Shown here: positions 1-9,500 of the stretch, one piece after another
Layout: each line of letters opens with the position of its first letter
Numbering within the stretch: the first letter of the stretch is position 1
Source of the DNA: Gloeophyllum trabeum ATCC 11539
Taxonomy: Eukaryota > Basidiomycota > Agaricomycetes > Gloeophyllales > Gloeophyllaceae
Assembly (NCBI RefSeq): GCF_000344685.1
Contig: NW_006920416.1
Span: 112,314 to 151,707 of the forward strand
Reading direction: 5' to 3'
DNA length: 39,394 bases
The notes under the pieces: generated by a model
Told to the model about the DNA's origin: nothing
The model's input: only the letters and a program-made list of their open reading frames with translations
Database searches by the model: none
Program-made: the position numbers and the translations under genes

Positions 1-647
1 AATGTTGAAGGGGAGGTGCCTAAGCCCCTTTCCAGATAGTCAGAACGGCCGCTGGGGCGGTACTTTGGGCGCGCGACGGTAGGGGGGCCTACTGTCCGTT
101 CCATATGGGTAGGTTTTATTTAGAACGACCAATCCCTTTCAAAGAATTACAGAGGTAAAGTTTCTCCGTAATTTGAAATGTCCCAGAAAGGTAGGGCCAT
201 TGTTCCTCGGCTGCTCGGCAGCCGACGGCATCGGCCCGGAGCTACGGGAAGTACTTCCGCTTAGTCGTGCACACTGACTTAGCGGCCCGTCAAATTTCAA
301 AATACTACGCAGACCTGAAGAGCATAAAATGCGAAACGGGTAGAGGCTTAGTTCCCCAGAGAACTAGCCCGTTGTCTGCTAGTTTCGCTAACTCTAGTCA
401 CTCTCCGACTCGCTGCGCTCGTCGTCGAGTGCCTCCCTAACCCTAAGTGATTACAAAGCTTCCCTTTATGGTAACTCCGCTACATCTCCGACTCAAATTC
501 AAATAAGTGAAGGATCCAATTCTTAAAAGTGGGAATTTCGAGAAAATAATCAGATGGCTCGAAAGCTCTCGTGAAAAGGAATCGATTGGTCTGGTTTTCG
601 GGACCTAAAAGTCTTTTCTCACGATCGTGATAGGATCCGCGGCTCGC
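1..647. other. Unassigned region, no gene recognised
   Basis: No protein family or RNA gene could be recognised on either strand. The stretch has many short self-complementary segments, for example a 7-bp stem with a 3-nt loop near 220-236, matching arms around 144-175, and partly complementary arms near 571-578 and 612-622. This could be degenerate mobile or organelle-derived DNA, but nothing in the sequence proves that. Composition is mixed and no long reading frame is present. Confidence 0.4.
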
Positions 648-710
648 CTATGGCCGAGTGGTCGGTTTTGAGCGCCTCACACTGTAGTGCTCGAACGAAG
701 TGCACCAGAC

Positions 711-777
711 GTTCTGGAGAGGACCTTGCACAACTTTTTGAAAGTCCGACCGGATCAGTCCGCGTCCTCTCCAGAAC
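711..777. repeat. 14-bp perfect inverted repeat (stem-loop)
   Basis: Arms at 711-724 and 764-777 are perfectly complementary (GTTCTGGAGAGGAC paired with GTCCTCTCCAGAAC), with a 39-nt loop. Just upstream, near 651-662, lies TGGCCGAGTGG, a match to the A-box of class II tRNAs, but no tRNA cloverleaf can be folded around it. The pair may be part of a short Pol III-derived element or simply a structured spacer. It lies 71 bp from the left target-site duplication of the hAT element. Confidence 0.6.
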
Positions 778-847
778 GGATGGGTACGAGACTATAGTTC
801 CCGATGATTACCGACCGAGGCACGAGGCGCACGGTACGTTCGCGGTG

Positions 848-855
848 GGTGGAGG
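848..855. repeat. Left target-site duplication of hAT element
   Basis: GGTGGAGG lies directly outside the left inverted repeat and is repeated exactly at 5625-5632 directly outside the right one. An 8-bp duplication is the hallmark of hAT-superfamily insertion. Confidence 0.93.
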
Positions 856-871
856 TAGGGTCTAGCACGGG
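856..871 (+). repeat. Left terminal inverted repeat of hAT element
   Basis: TAGGGTCTAGCACGGG matches the reverse complement of 5609-5624 at 15 of 16 positions. Confidence 0.9.
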
Positions 872-1027
872 CAGACATTACCCGGGTACACCCACCACCC
901 GACCCGTACTTTACCCGTGCGGGTGTACCCGTACGGATCATGGGTACCCATCCGTTGTACCCGGGACGGGTACGGGCAGGACCAGTGCTAGGATGGGTAG
1001 ACCGTGGGTCACCCGTGGGCCGGGGAC
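872..1027. repeat. Left subterminal array of acccgt/gggtac motifs
   Basis: About ten imperfect copies of short palindromic words built from acccgt, gggtac and cccgggta occur in both orientations. A matching array sits at the other end of the element. In hAT elements such as Ac, clustered subterminal motifs are transposase-binding sites; that role is inferred here. Confidence 0.7.
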
Positions 1028-2252
1028 CTATTTACCTGTATTTACTTGTATTTGGAGTGCTGACTGTGTTGGCAACGAATGTCTCGTCCGTTCGCTATCA
1101 ACGCCGCCGTCGTCGTCATCTCCTCCGTCGCCCGTACCGCAATCTACGATCCATAGTTTCATTAGCCTTTCTGATGCGGTAGCCGCACATACAGACTTAT
1201 CTTGCCTCCATTGGCCCACAAGCTGGAGTGACATCTTGGTATACCACTCCATGGATCTCGCGTAGGGTGATTCTGTGCTGCGCCTCAGATTCAGATGGAG
1301 CGGGACATGCGAGAAATAGATTTGCACGCTGATGCAATGTCCAGTGATAACATGGATAGGCTGAAGGGTAATTCATCTATGATAACAGGGGAGATTCAAG
1401 AGAGGCCTGACTTGCTCGGTTACGGATGAGTCGCCATGTCTTCCCTCGTACGCGTCTCGCATGAGCACCGCTCTCGAAGGGGTTCTCGAAATTCACTTTC
1501 CCCTCTGTGCAAGCTTGCATTAGCAGCACGACAACTCCCATGGTTTGCACTAATATCATCCCTCTGTCTTTCACCCCTTGCTGCCATGATATTCATCCTG
1601 AGTTTGCCGAAGTCGAGCAGCAGCTTCCTTTCAGGTTCCCTGCCGTTGTATGACACCCCAATGTATTTTGATGAGACCGCGTTTAGCATAGTGGTAGCTT
1701 ACGCCTACGTGATCATTATAATCTTGGCAGCCGGTCAGTTTCCCATCCGCAACACCTATACTTCGTTCTGACTCGCATTGCAGTGTCATACCATAATCCT
1801 GCATTATTATGTTTACAGCGTCTCCTGCCAAGCCATACACGATATCGACGGGATCACGCCATTTTTATACGCCAACGGAACCTCCGTCAACTCATTAAGG
1901 GTCCCCAGTTCACGATATTCGTGCTTGGAGCACACTCCCGCTCAGTTCCACTACGTGAGTAGCAGATATCATGTCATGAGGCTTCCCGTGCTGAGGAGCA
2001 TCAATCCAGTTGTAACGAAGGAAATGACAATATCTGAAGTATTCGCAATGCTTTGGATGCGCCGTCTTTTACCAACAAGATACCATATTACACATCTGCT
2101 TCACATGTCCCACCGACAGTTACGAATGTCCGAAGCTCTCGGGGACCTTCGCATCGGGCCGTTATCCCATCTAACACTCAAGGTACGCGTCTGTGGAGGG
2201 TTTGGTAAGTCTCAGGCTACGATGTAGGAGGTTATAAGCTGATTGGCTATGA
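1028..2252. other. 5' part of hAT element, coding content unresolved
   Basis: About 1.2 kb lies between the left array and the first recognisable transposase exon. Open frames exist (for example 1778-2227 on +), but none shows a recognisable domain. The segment near 2181-2252 looks like an intron: GTACGC donor, CTGAT branch-like site and TATGAG acceptor. A 5' coding or leader exon should therefore lie upstream, because the first exon of the transposase frame has no upstream ATG. It may hold the promoter, leader and a first exon. Confidence 0.4.
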
Positions 2253-5200
2253 GAAGGTCGGGAAAGTGTGGACAGCGAGGAAGAAGATCGGGGCTTTGCC
2301 ACACCCCCACCGAAAAAATCGAAGACAGCGGCACCTGCATCAAACATCTCAACCCCGCCCACGACATCTCATGTTTTAGACTCGCCATCTAAGAACACTC
2401 GGGCTCGCACATCCCAAAGTCAGGCTGGCACGTTGTCTCAGCCCATAGCAGTGATCGACTCACCCACGAAGAAACGGAAGAACACGAAGAAGGACAAATT
2501 CAGTGCTGACTTGGATGCGTGGATGCTTTCCGATTCGGAAATCATCAGTACGTGGCCTCGCGTACATGTTTACAAGTACGTGGGCTCATTAGAAACAGGA
2601 CGCAGTCGGGAGACATGGAAGTCGAAGGCTTACGACCACTACGACATATCACTGGTGAGGCACCTGACCGCGACTGGTGCACCGCACCATATGTCCTTCA
2701 AGTTTACGTGCCGAAGTGACCCCGCCGGTCACAAAGACCAGTTTCGTGACCGTATGGCTACGTCTCATGGGACGCGTAACCTGCAGCGCTCTGCTGACGC
2801 TTGCAATGTAAAGCGAGGTGTTAGCGCGGGCGAAGATACCAGCAAAGGTGCCCAACAGACCCTCATGAGTACGGTATCGCAATACACCCCGGCCCGCCAC
2901 CGAGCCCTAGTGGCATTGCGATGTGCGTCATCATATCGCCCCTTCAATAGTGTCCACGACCCTTTCTACGTGGCCGAGGTTGAATTACTACGACCTGGAA
3001 CCAAGCCGCCTTCATCCAGCACGGTGTCGCGAGACGTGCGTCTAATCTATGCGGAAGGGTCCAAGTCGGTTAGAGAATATTTCAAGGTATGCTTTGTCAT
3101 GTTGCTCATACTCTCCATACTGATCCTGTGTAACCTAGACGATTGATAATGGTGTTCATATCGTCATGGATGGATGGACGGCTCCGTTTATAGCATCATA
3201 TTTAGGTATTGTAGTCATATGGTATAGTGAGGGCAGAATCTGGCGGTCGATCTTGGAGTTTATAAGGTCCGTCCTTTCCCTCACGTCTCATCTCATTTAC
3301 AGTGACAGATGGTTTGATCAGACTCAAGGAGAAACATACGGGTGAATACCTTGCACAAGTCACGGCCGAATGCCTCAAGAGGTTTGGACTTGATAAGAAG
3401 GTCCGTGCTGGGAAGTCTGTTGTCTTGCGAGGCTGACTTTCAGTTTGCCAGATCCATACACTTTGCATGGATAATGCAAGTAACTGCGACAAGGCCGCCT
3501 CCGTACTTAAGACTCTAGTGCCCACATTCCGTGGGACTGAGTCTCGTACTCGATGTTTCCCTCATACAGTGAATCTGATCGCGAAGGTATATTTAAGTGC
3601 TGTTGTTTCTTACACCAGCCATCTTACGTCAGATACTAGGCATTCATATCTTTCTTCTTTCGTCAACCTGCGAAACCGAAAGCACCGCCCAAGGTTGCAT
3701 CGGGCGTGAAGCGCAAACACGCCAAATCCCGGGCTGCGACCGCCAGCACCTGGCTAACAGACCCGCCCGTGATCCCCGGGACAGGTGAAGAAGAGGCTAC
3801 CGCACCTCCTGAACCTACACTGAGTGCTGCCGAGCAAGATCTGGAGGCCATTACGCTCGAATTAGCAGATCGTGACACAGAAGAAGTCCAGCAATCAGGT
3901 GCCATTGACGATGCGAAATCGGCGCACGATGACGCTGTCGTGCGCTCCATTAGGCAGCAGGCAATCAGTACGGCTCTGAATCAATTCGGCCTTGTACTCC
4001 TTTCGGCTGAGGAAACCATGGCGCTGGGTGTGTTTCCTAAGGTGAGTGGCTGTATAATCCAGATACTTGGAATACTACTGATAAAACAATGCTCAGGTTG
4101 CCGGGTTAGCCCGGCGATTGCATGATAGTCCTACTCTTCAAGAGAAGTTCGAGAGGTTAGTTGATGCGAGTGCTATGGAAGGTCAAAAGCGTACGCTCGA
4201 CCGGCGTGTACCTACTCGATGGAACTCAGACTACGTCTGCCTCATGGCACATATACGCTTTGAGGTGCCGATACGACAGCTGACGAGTGGCAACGATCTC
4301 AAGGCATACGCACTTACAGAAGAACAGTGGAAGCTGGCGAAGCAGCTTGCTGAGGTACTCGAAGTAAGTGCCCCATTCTCCGATGGGAAAGCTGCAATCC
4401 TAGATTGACTCCTACCCCTAGATATTCATGGAGATCACCAACCTGTTTGAGCAAGCCGAAGTCCCGCTCGTATACAAGGTCATTCCTATTATAGAGCAGA
4501 TGGAGCACCAGCTGCAAGATGTTCGTGATGCTGCCGGTGAGCTGCCTGATGTCATACGGATTGCGGCGCAGGCCGCTCTATTGGTTGTGGAGAAGTATTA
4601 TGCCTTGACCGACGAGAATGAAGTCTATCGCATTGCCATAGGTGTGTCGTGCTTCTATTACATGTTTATCATACCTCAAGAGTCTTGTGTCTAGCTATGT
4701 GTCCAGATCGGAAGCTGGAGTGGTTCAACAAGAATGAGGATTGGCGTCAAGAGGACCGGGTCGAGGTGGATCGTTTAGTGCGACACCGCTGGAATGAAAC
4801 GTACGCCCCCAAGACGTCTGTGGCTACCGAGGGAGCTAGTGTCACGTCAGAACCAGTAAAGGTTGATCCAGCCTCTATCATGCTGGTTTCACTCGGTTGT
4901 ACTCACTGCAGTCCCGTAACCACAGGCACGTTCGAGGTGGGCAAGTGCTCATCGTGAGGCGGACAGTTCATCGTACCGATACGCTGAAGATACTATCGAA
5001 GGCTATCTGTCGTCACCGCCTGTCACGCCAGATGTAATCAGGGATGCCGGCGGGGTGTTGAAGTATTGGGAGCAAGCAAAGTCGTCGAGACCCTGCTTGG
5101 CACGCATGGCCTTGGACTTCCTTTCTGCGCCAGGTAAGTTACATCTTTGTTGCCGCATGGGTTCGGGATTGATAAGGCATTTCCATAGCATCATCGGTAG

Positions 5201-5418
5201 ATGCGGAGCGCTCTTTCTCGTCGGGCCGTCTTACTGTCAATCACTTACAGCATAATATGTCCTCGCAATCATTCAAGGCCCAGGTAGCGGTAGGCTCGTG
5301 GATCAAGACCCCTCTGTTATCCGATGTGAAAGTTGTTGCTCGAGTGATTGAGGCGGGTAATAAGGCAGTTGCGGAGGGAGGGGGGAAGGGCAAAGCAAAA
5401 GCGAATGATAGTATATAA
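2253..5418 (+). CDS. hAT-family transposase (start not determined)
   Basis: DNA-cutting and joining enzyme of the element. Exon model: 2253-3086, 3139-3205 (or to 3266), 3303-3400, 3452-3586, 3640-4041, 4097-4363, 4422-4641, 4695-4885, 4926-5133, 5189-5418; at least about 880 residues. Visible parts in order: a basic, proline/serine-rich N-terminus; a BED-like zinc finger region with a GT-x-NL...C pattern near 2700-2815; VMDGWTAP (first catalytic Asp); CMDNASN (second Asp); CFPHTVNLIAK followed by FFFRQP; and the C-terminal dimerisation block with SSVDAERSFSSGR and a WE..KSSRP segment upstream. Phases agree at every junction except near 3206-3303. There the motif-rich reading 3206-3266 can only be kept with a 36-nt intron that breaks frame, while the in-frame splice 3206-3302 drops it. 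No ATG opens the first exon, so an upstream exon is expected. Confidence 0.88.
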
Positions 5419-5462
5419 TTCTTGCCCTGTACACTATCAGCACGAGATAGAAGTACTTTACA

Positions 5463-5608
5463 ATACATGTACCCGTGGGCACCCACGGGTACCCATGGGT
5501 ACACCCACGGGCCTACCCATACCCATGCCACTGTGCCCGGGTCGGGTACGGGCACCGTCCTCGCCAGCACTTTGCCCGCGGGCACACCCACGGGTTAACC
5601 CGGGTATA
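5463..5608. repeat. Right subterminal array of acccgt/gggtac motifs
   Basis: Dense imperfect palindromes of the same motif set as 872-1027, ending at the right inverted repeat. It starts about 45 bp after the transposase stop codon, so the 3' UTR probably runs into it. Confidence 0.7.
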
Positions 5609-5624
5609 CCCATGCTAGACCCTA
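5609..5624 (-). repeat. Right terminal inverted repeat of hAT element
   Basis: Read on the minus strand it is TAGGGTCTAGCATGGG, one mismatch from the left terminus. Confidence 0.9.
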
Positions 5625-5632
5625 GGTGGAGG
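5625..5632. repeat. Right target-site duplication of hAT element
   Basis: GGTGGAGG, identical to 848-855, starts at the base after the right inverted repeat. Confidence 0.93.
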
Positions 5633-6226
5633 AGCGCGTTTGCTGAACGCCGCGGCAGTTGCGACCGCAAACTCGTCAGAGCGTCAGATGCTCACGCGCG
5701 CGCGTCGGGCGGATAAGAGCACGAGTACGGGGGGCGAGATCACGAGGCGGGCGGGGGGCGGATCAGTCGAACCAGGCGGCGAGTGAGACAGCGGGTGGAC
5801 GGCGGGAGGGACGGATGGGACGGACGGGACGACGGTACGGGTTGCGCTTGTCCTATCAGTGAGTCCAGCATGTTTTTGTGGCTTTGAGGGTAACAGCCTT
5901 GGCTTTCAAGGGAACTAGCATATATGTTACATGGGATTTATATATGTTTCTAAGCCGAGAGGCAGCTGCGGGTAGACAAGTAAACAACAAATTATAATAC
6001 TCGACTCTTCATCGAGACACCGCTGGGTTCGGACAAGAAATGTCCAGATAGAAAAGCCATCAGTTACGATCGCGTCGCGTTCGTCCTGGTAGGACGCGTT
6101 CTCGTAAGTACACATCGTGTCCTTCCTGCGCGAGTTGGACTGCCGTCGGCGACGAATACACGATCCATACAGTTGGTGGACATACAACGTGAGGTACAAG
6201 TAAATTCGATTATGGAGCAAAAGTAA
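5633..6226. other. Intergenic, no gene recognised
   Basis: The first 220 bp are very GC-rich with CGCG runs; the rest is ordinary composition. Reading frames on both strands are short and show no recognisable domain. The right part should include the 3' flank of the tRNA gene (run of T residues on the minus strand just below 6227). Confidence 0.5.
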
Positions 6227-6312
6227 GGTCATACCAGGGCTCGAACCTGGGTTATCGGAAGAGTAACCACGACGGTCAAAATCCGATGTGATGACCACTA
6301 CACTATATGACC
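6227..6312 (-). tRNA. tRNA-Gln (anticodon TTG) with short intron
   Basis: On the minus strand an 86-nt sequence folds as a tRNA. The 7-bp acceptor pairs GGTCATA with TATGACC, the D-arm is GTG/CAC, and the anticodon stem TCGGA/TCCGA carries loop TTTTGA with anticodon TTG. The T-arm is CCAGG-TTCGAGC-CCTGG. An intron of about 14-15 nt follows position 37, the usual place for nuclear tRNA introns. A-box (TAGTGTAGTGG) and B-box (GGTTCGAGCCC) Pol III promoter elements are intact. A TTTT tract lies just downstream at about 6219-6222 and should serve as terminator. Confidence 0.93.
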
Positions 6313-6510
6313 ACATTGAGATTGTTGAATTACCCTAGGCAAGTAACGAACCCCGATGGCGGGGCTCAGTATGTTTCCAACGCGAGGCTGTAAGCGACGT
6401 CCGTCCATACATAGTTCCCGCAGCTGCGACCTGCGCCCGACGCTCTACCCTTTCGATTCTGCTCTCTGTGCGTACTGCGGGCATCTACGCGACGTTTTAC
6501 GACCGACGGG

Positions 6511-9500
6511 ATGGCCGACGACTTTGTCCGCCTCGTCTCCCAAGCCAACCCCGCTAGTCGGCAGTACCAGCCCGCGAACGATGGCTACCCTCCCTCCTCC
6601 TCCACCGCTCCCTTCCAGCACCAGTCCCCGCAGGTCATGGACCCCTTCTTTGACGACGACGACGACATGCCCGACTCTGCCTTTGGCCGACCGCTCCCCA
6701 TGCAGTCCAAGGAGAGCGGCCTGCCTCTAACGCACAGCGCCGTGCCGCCAGCTGGTACTGGCCCTTCTACTACAAGTCTACCGCAAGGGTGGAACTTTGA
6801 CGACGATGACATTCCCGTTCCCAATCAACCTCCCCCGCCGCGCTCGACGCCGAAAACAAAACCTCGGACGCGTCTCTTCAAACGCAAGTGGAGATGGCCC
6901 TGGCAGAAGGAGCAGGTACTCGAGGGGGAGAGGATTATCGCCCTGAATAACGAAACCGCAAACGCCGATTTCGTCTCTAATTATGTATCTACTAGCAAGT
7001 ATAATGCTGCGACCTTTGTCCCAAAGTTCTTGACAGGTATGCACGAGCAGTCGTCCGAGTGTACTGAGCGCGACCGATCCTTGCAATTCCAGAGCAGTTC
7101 TCCAAGTATGCCAACTTGTTCTTCCTCTTCACTGCCTGTATACAACAGATACCGGGCGTATCTCCTACAAACCAATGGACGACTATTGCGCCCTTGTCCG
7201 TCGTTCTTCTCGCATCGGCTTTCAAGGAAGTTCAGGAGGATTTAGTTCGTCGATCCCCACCGACTGCTGTGGTTGTTCACTAACTAGCACTTCGTGCCGT
7301 AGAAACGTCATCAATCCGACTCCGAGCTGAACTCCCGGAAGGCCAAGGTGCTAATGCAGGACGGCACCTTCCAAGACAAGCGATGGCAGGACATCTCCGT
7401 AGGCGACGTCGTGCGTTTGGAAAGCGACGACTTTATCCCTGCCGACTTGATCCTCATCAGCTCAAGTGAACCAGAGGGTCTCTGCTATATCGAAACGTCT
7501 AACCTAGACGGGTACGTAGCCCTTCCTTCGCTCGAAAACTGGCCCGCTCATCCCGTAACTAGTGAGACGAACTTGAAAATCAAACAAGCATCCCCGCAGA
7601 CCGTATCGCTGACGTCTCCGCACGGCGTCCTGGCCCTCCACGGTAACCTCCGGTCCGAACAGCCAAACAACTCCCTATACACTTACGAAGGCACTCTGGA
7701 TCTCACCACCGCCGGAGGTATCCCGAGACAAGTCCCGCTCGGTCCAGATCAACTCTTACTCCGAGGCGCGCAGATCAGGAATACACCTTGGGTATACGGG
7801 ATCGCGGTTTTCACGGGGCACGAGACAAAGTTGATGCGCAACGCTACGTGAGTTCATCTTGATCTATCTACCCTGCGTAGTCGGGTGTCGTTGACAGAGT
7901 GATGCATGGGCAGTGCCGCGCCTATCAAGAGAACAGCGGTGGAGCGACAAGTAAATGTTCAGATCGTATTCTTGTTCATCTTGTTGCTGGCGCTCTCAAT
8001 TGGGTCCACGATCGGTAGCAGTATACGAACGGTAAGGCGGTCTGTTATCCTTCCTTCCGACGCGAGATTTGGCTGACTCGTCCGCAGTGGTTCTTCTCCA
8101 ACCAGCAGTGGTACCTCCTCGAAAGCACGGCTATCAGCGACCGCGGTGAGTCTGAAGTGTACTCGTATAGTGGCTTGTGCTTATACCGTCACGCAGCCAA
8201 GGGGTTTATTGAGGGTCGGTTCTACCCAATACTTATCTCCCACGGTACTGACATCTGTATCAGACATACTGACGTTCATCATCCTCTACAATAATCTCAT
8301 TCCCATCTCTCTGATCGTCACCATGGAAGTTGTCAAGTTCCAGCAGGCGCAACTAATCAACTCCGATCTCGACATGTACTACGAGAAGACGGACACGCCT
8401 GCGCTGTGCCGGACGTCATCACTTGTGGAAGAACTCGGACAGATCGAATATGTCTTCAGCGACAAGACTGGCACCCTCACGCGGAACGAAATGGAGTTCC
8501 GGTGCTGTAGTATCGCTGGCGTCGCGTACGCCGAGGAAGTTGACGATAACAAGCGCGGCGAAGACGGTAAGGACGGTTGGAAGACGTTCGACCAGCTTAG
8601 ACAGGTCGCGTCCAGCACCGTTAACCCGTTCCTGGATGCTAGTTCGGCCAGCGCTGGCGATCGAGAGACAATGGCTGTCAACGAGTTCTTAACTTTGTTG
8701 GCAGTTTGTCATACTGTCATTCCTGAGGTGCGGGACGGAAAGACCATTTTTCAGGCCAGTAGTCCGGACGAGGCGGCTTTGGTTGCCGGTGCGGAGTTGC
8801 TCGGGTACCAGTTTCACGTACGTATCCTCGAATGATCGTCGTAGCCCGGCACTGAGTCGTCTGCTTCCCGAGTTCAGACTCGCAAGCCCAGGTCTGTCTT
8901 TGTCAATATCCAAGGACGCTCGCAAGAGTTTGAAATCCTCAACGTCTGCGAATTCAACTCGACGAGGAAGCGCATGTCTACCGTTGTCCGCGGTCCTGAT
9001 AAGAAGATCAAGCTGTACTGTAAAGGTGCCGATACCGTCATCCTCGAGCGACTAGCGAAGAATCAGCCGTACACCGAAAAGACGCTCGTACATCTTGAGG
9101 TAGGTCCTCGGGGCTTTGATGTCGTCGACAGGCTCTTATGGTATCTCAGGACTATGCCACGGAAGGATTAAGGACACTTTGTATCGCCTACCGAGATATC
9201 AGCGATGCCGAATATCGCGAATGGTCGACCGTCTATGATCAGGCTACTCAAACGATCAATGGACGCGGAGAAGCTCTGGATCGAGCGGCTGAGATGATAG
9301 AGAAGGACATGTTTCTTCTTGGCGCAACTGCCATCGAGGACAAGCTGCAGGAGGGCGTGCCCGACACCATCCATACGTTGCAGCAGGCTGGTATAAAGGT
9401 GCGTGTTCGTTAAGGCTATGTTTCGTCCTGGTTACACTTGCATATGCTTTGTAGGTTTGGGTCCTTACAGGTGATCGACAAGAAACTGCTATCAACATTG

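Larger units (their letters stand above)
856..5624 (+). mobile_element. Complete hAT-superfamily DNA transposon (4,769 bp)
   Basis: The element is bounded by terminal inverted repeats (856-871 and 5609-5624: TAGGGTCTAGCA, one mismatch, then GGG) and flanked by identical 8-bp duplications GGTGGAGG. Both ends carry roughly 150 bp of degenerate, mostly palindromic repeats built on acccgt/gggtac. Inside is a multi-exon gene whose product has the hAT RNase H-like motifs and C-terminal dimerisation region. An 8-bp duplication plus an hAT transposase on a TA-starting inverted repeat places it in the hAT superfamily. CpG content is normal, unlike the older repeats elsewhere in the window, and the duplication is intact, so insertion is probably fairly recent. 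Whether it can still move depends on the transposase frame around 3206-3303. Confidence 0.93.

Noticed and set aside
430..445. Telomere-like CCCTAACCCTAAG, and GGGTTAGGG near 23224
   Set aside because: Only one or two units in each place; no array, so not a telomere or interstitial telomeric repeat.
645..712. Possible tRNA gene starting at the class II A-box-like TGGCCGAGTGG
   Set aside because: No acceptor stem, anticodon stem or T-arm pairs correctly around it, and the B-box-like GCTCGAAC is imperfect.
804..1265. Proline/threonine-rich plus-strand frame at the hAT left end
   Set aside because: It runs through the target duplication, inverted repeat and subterminal array, so it is a by-product of repeat sequence.
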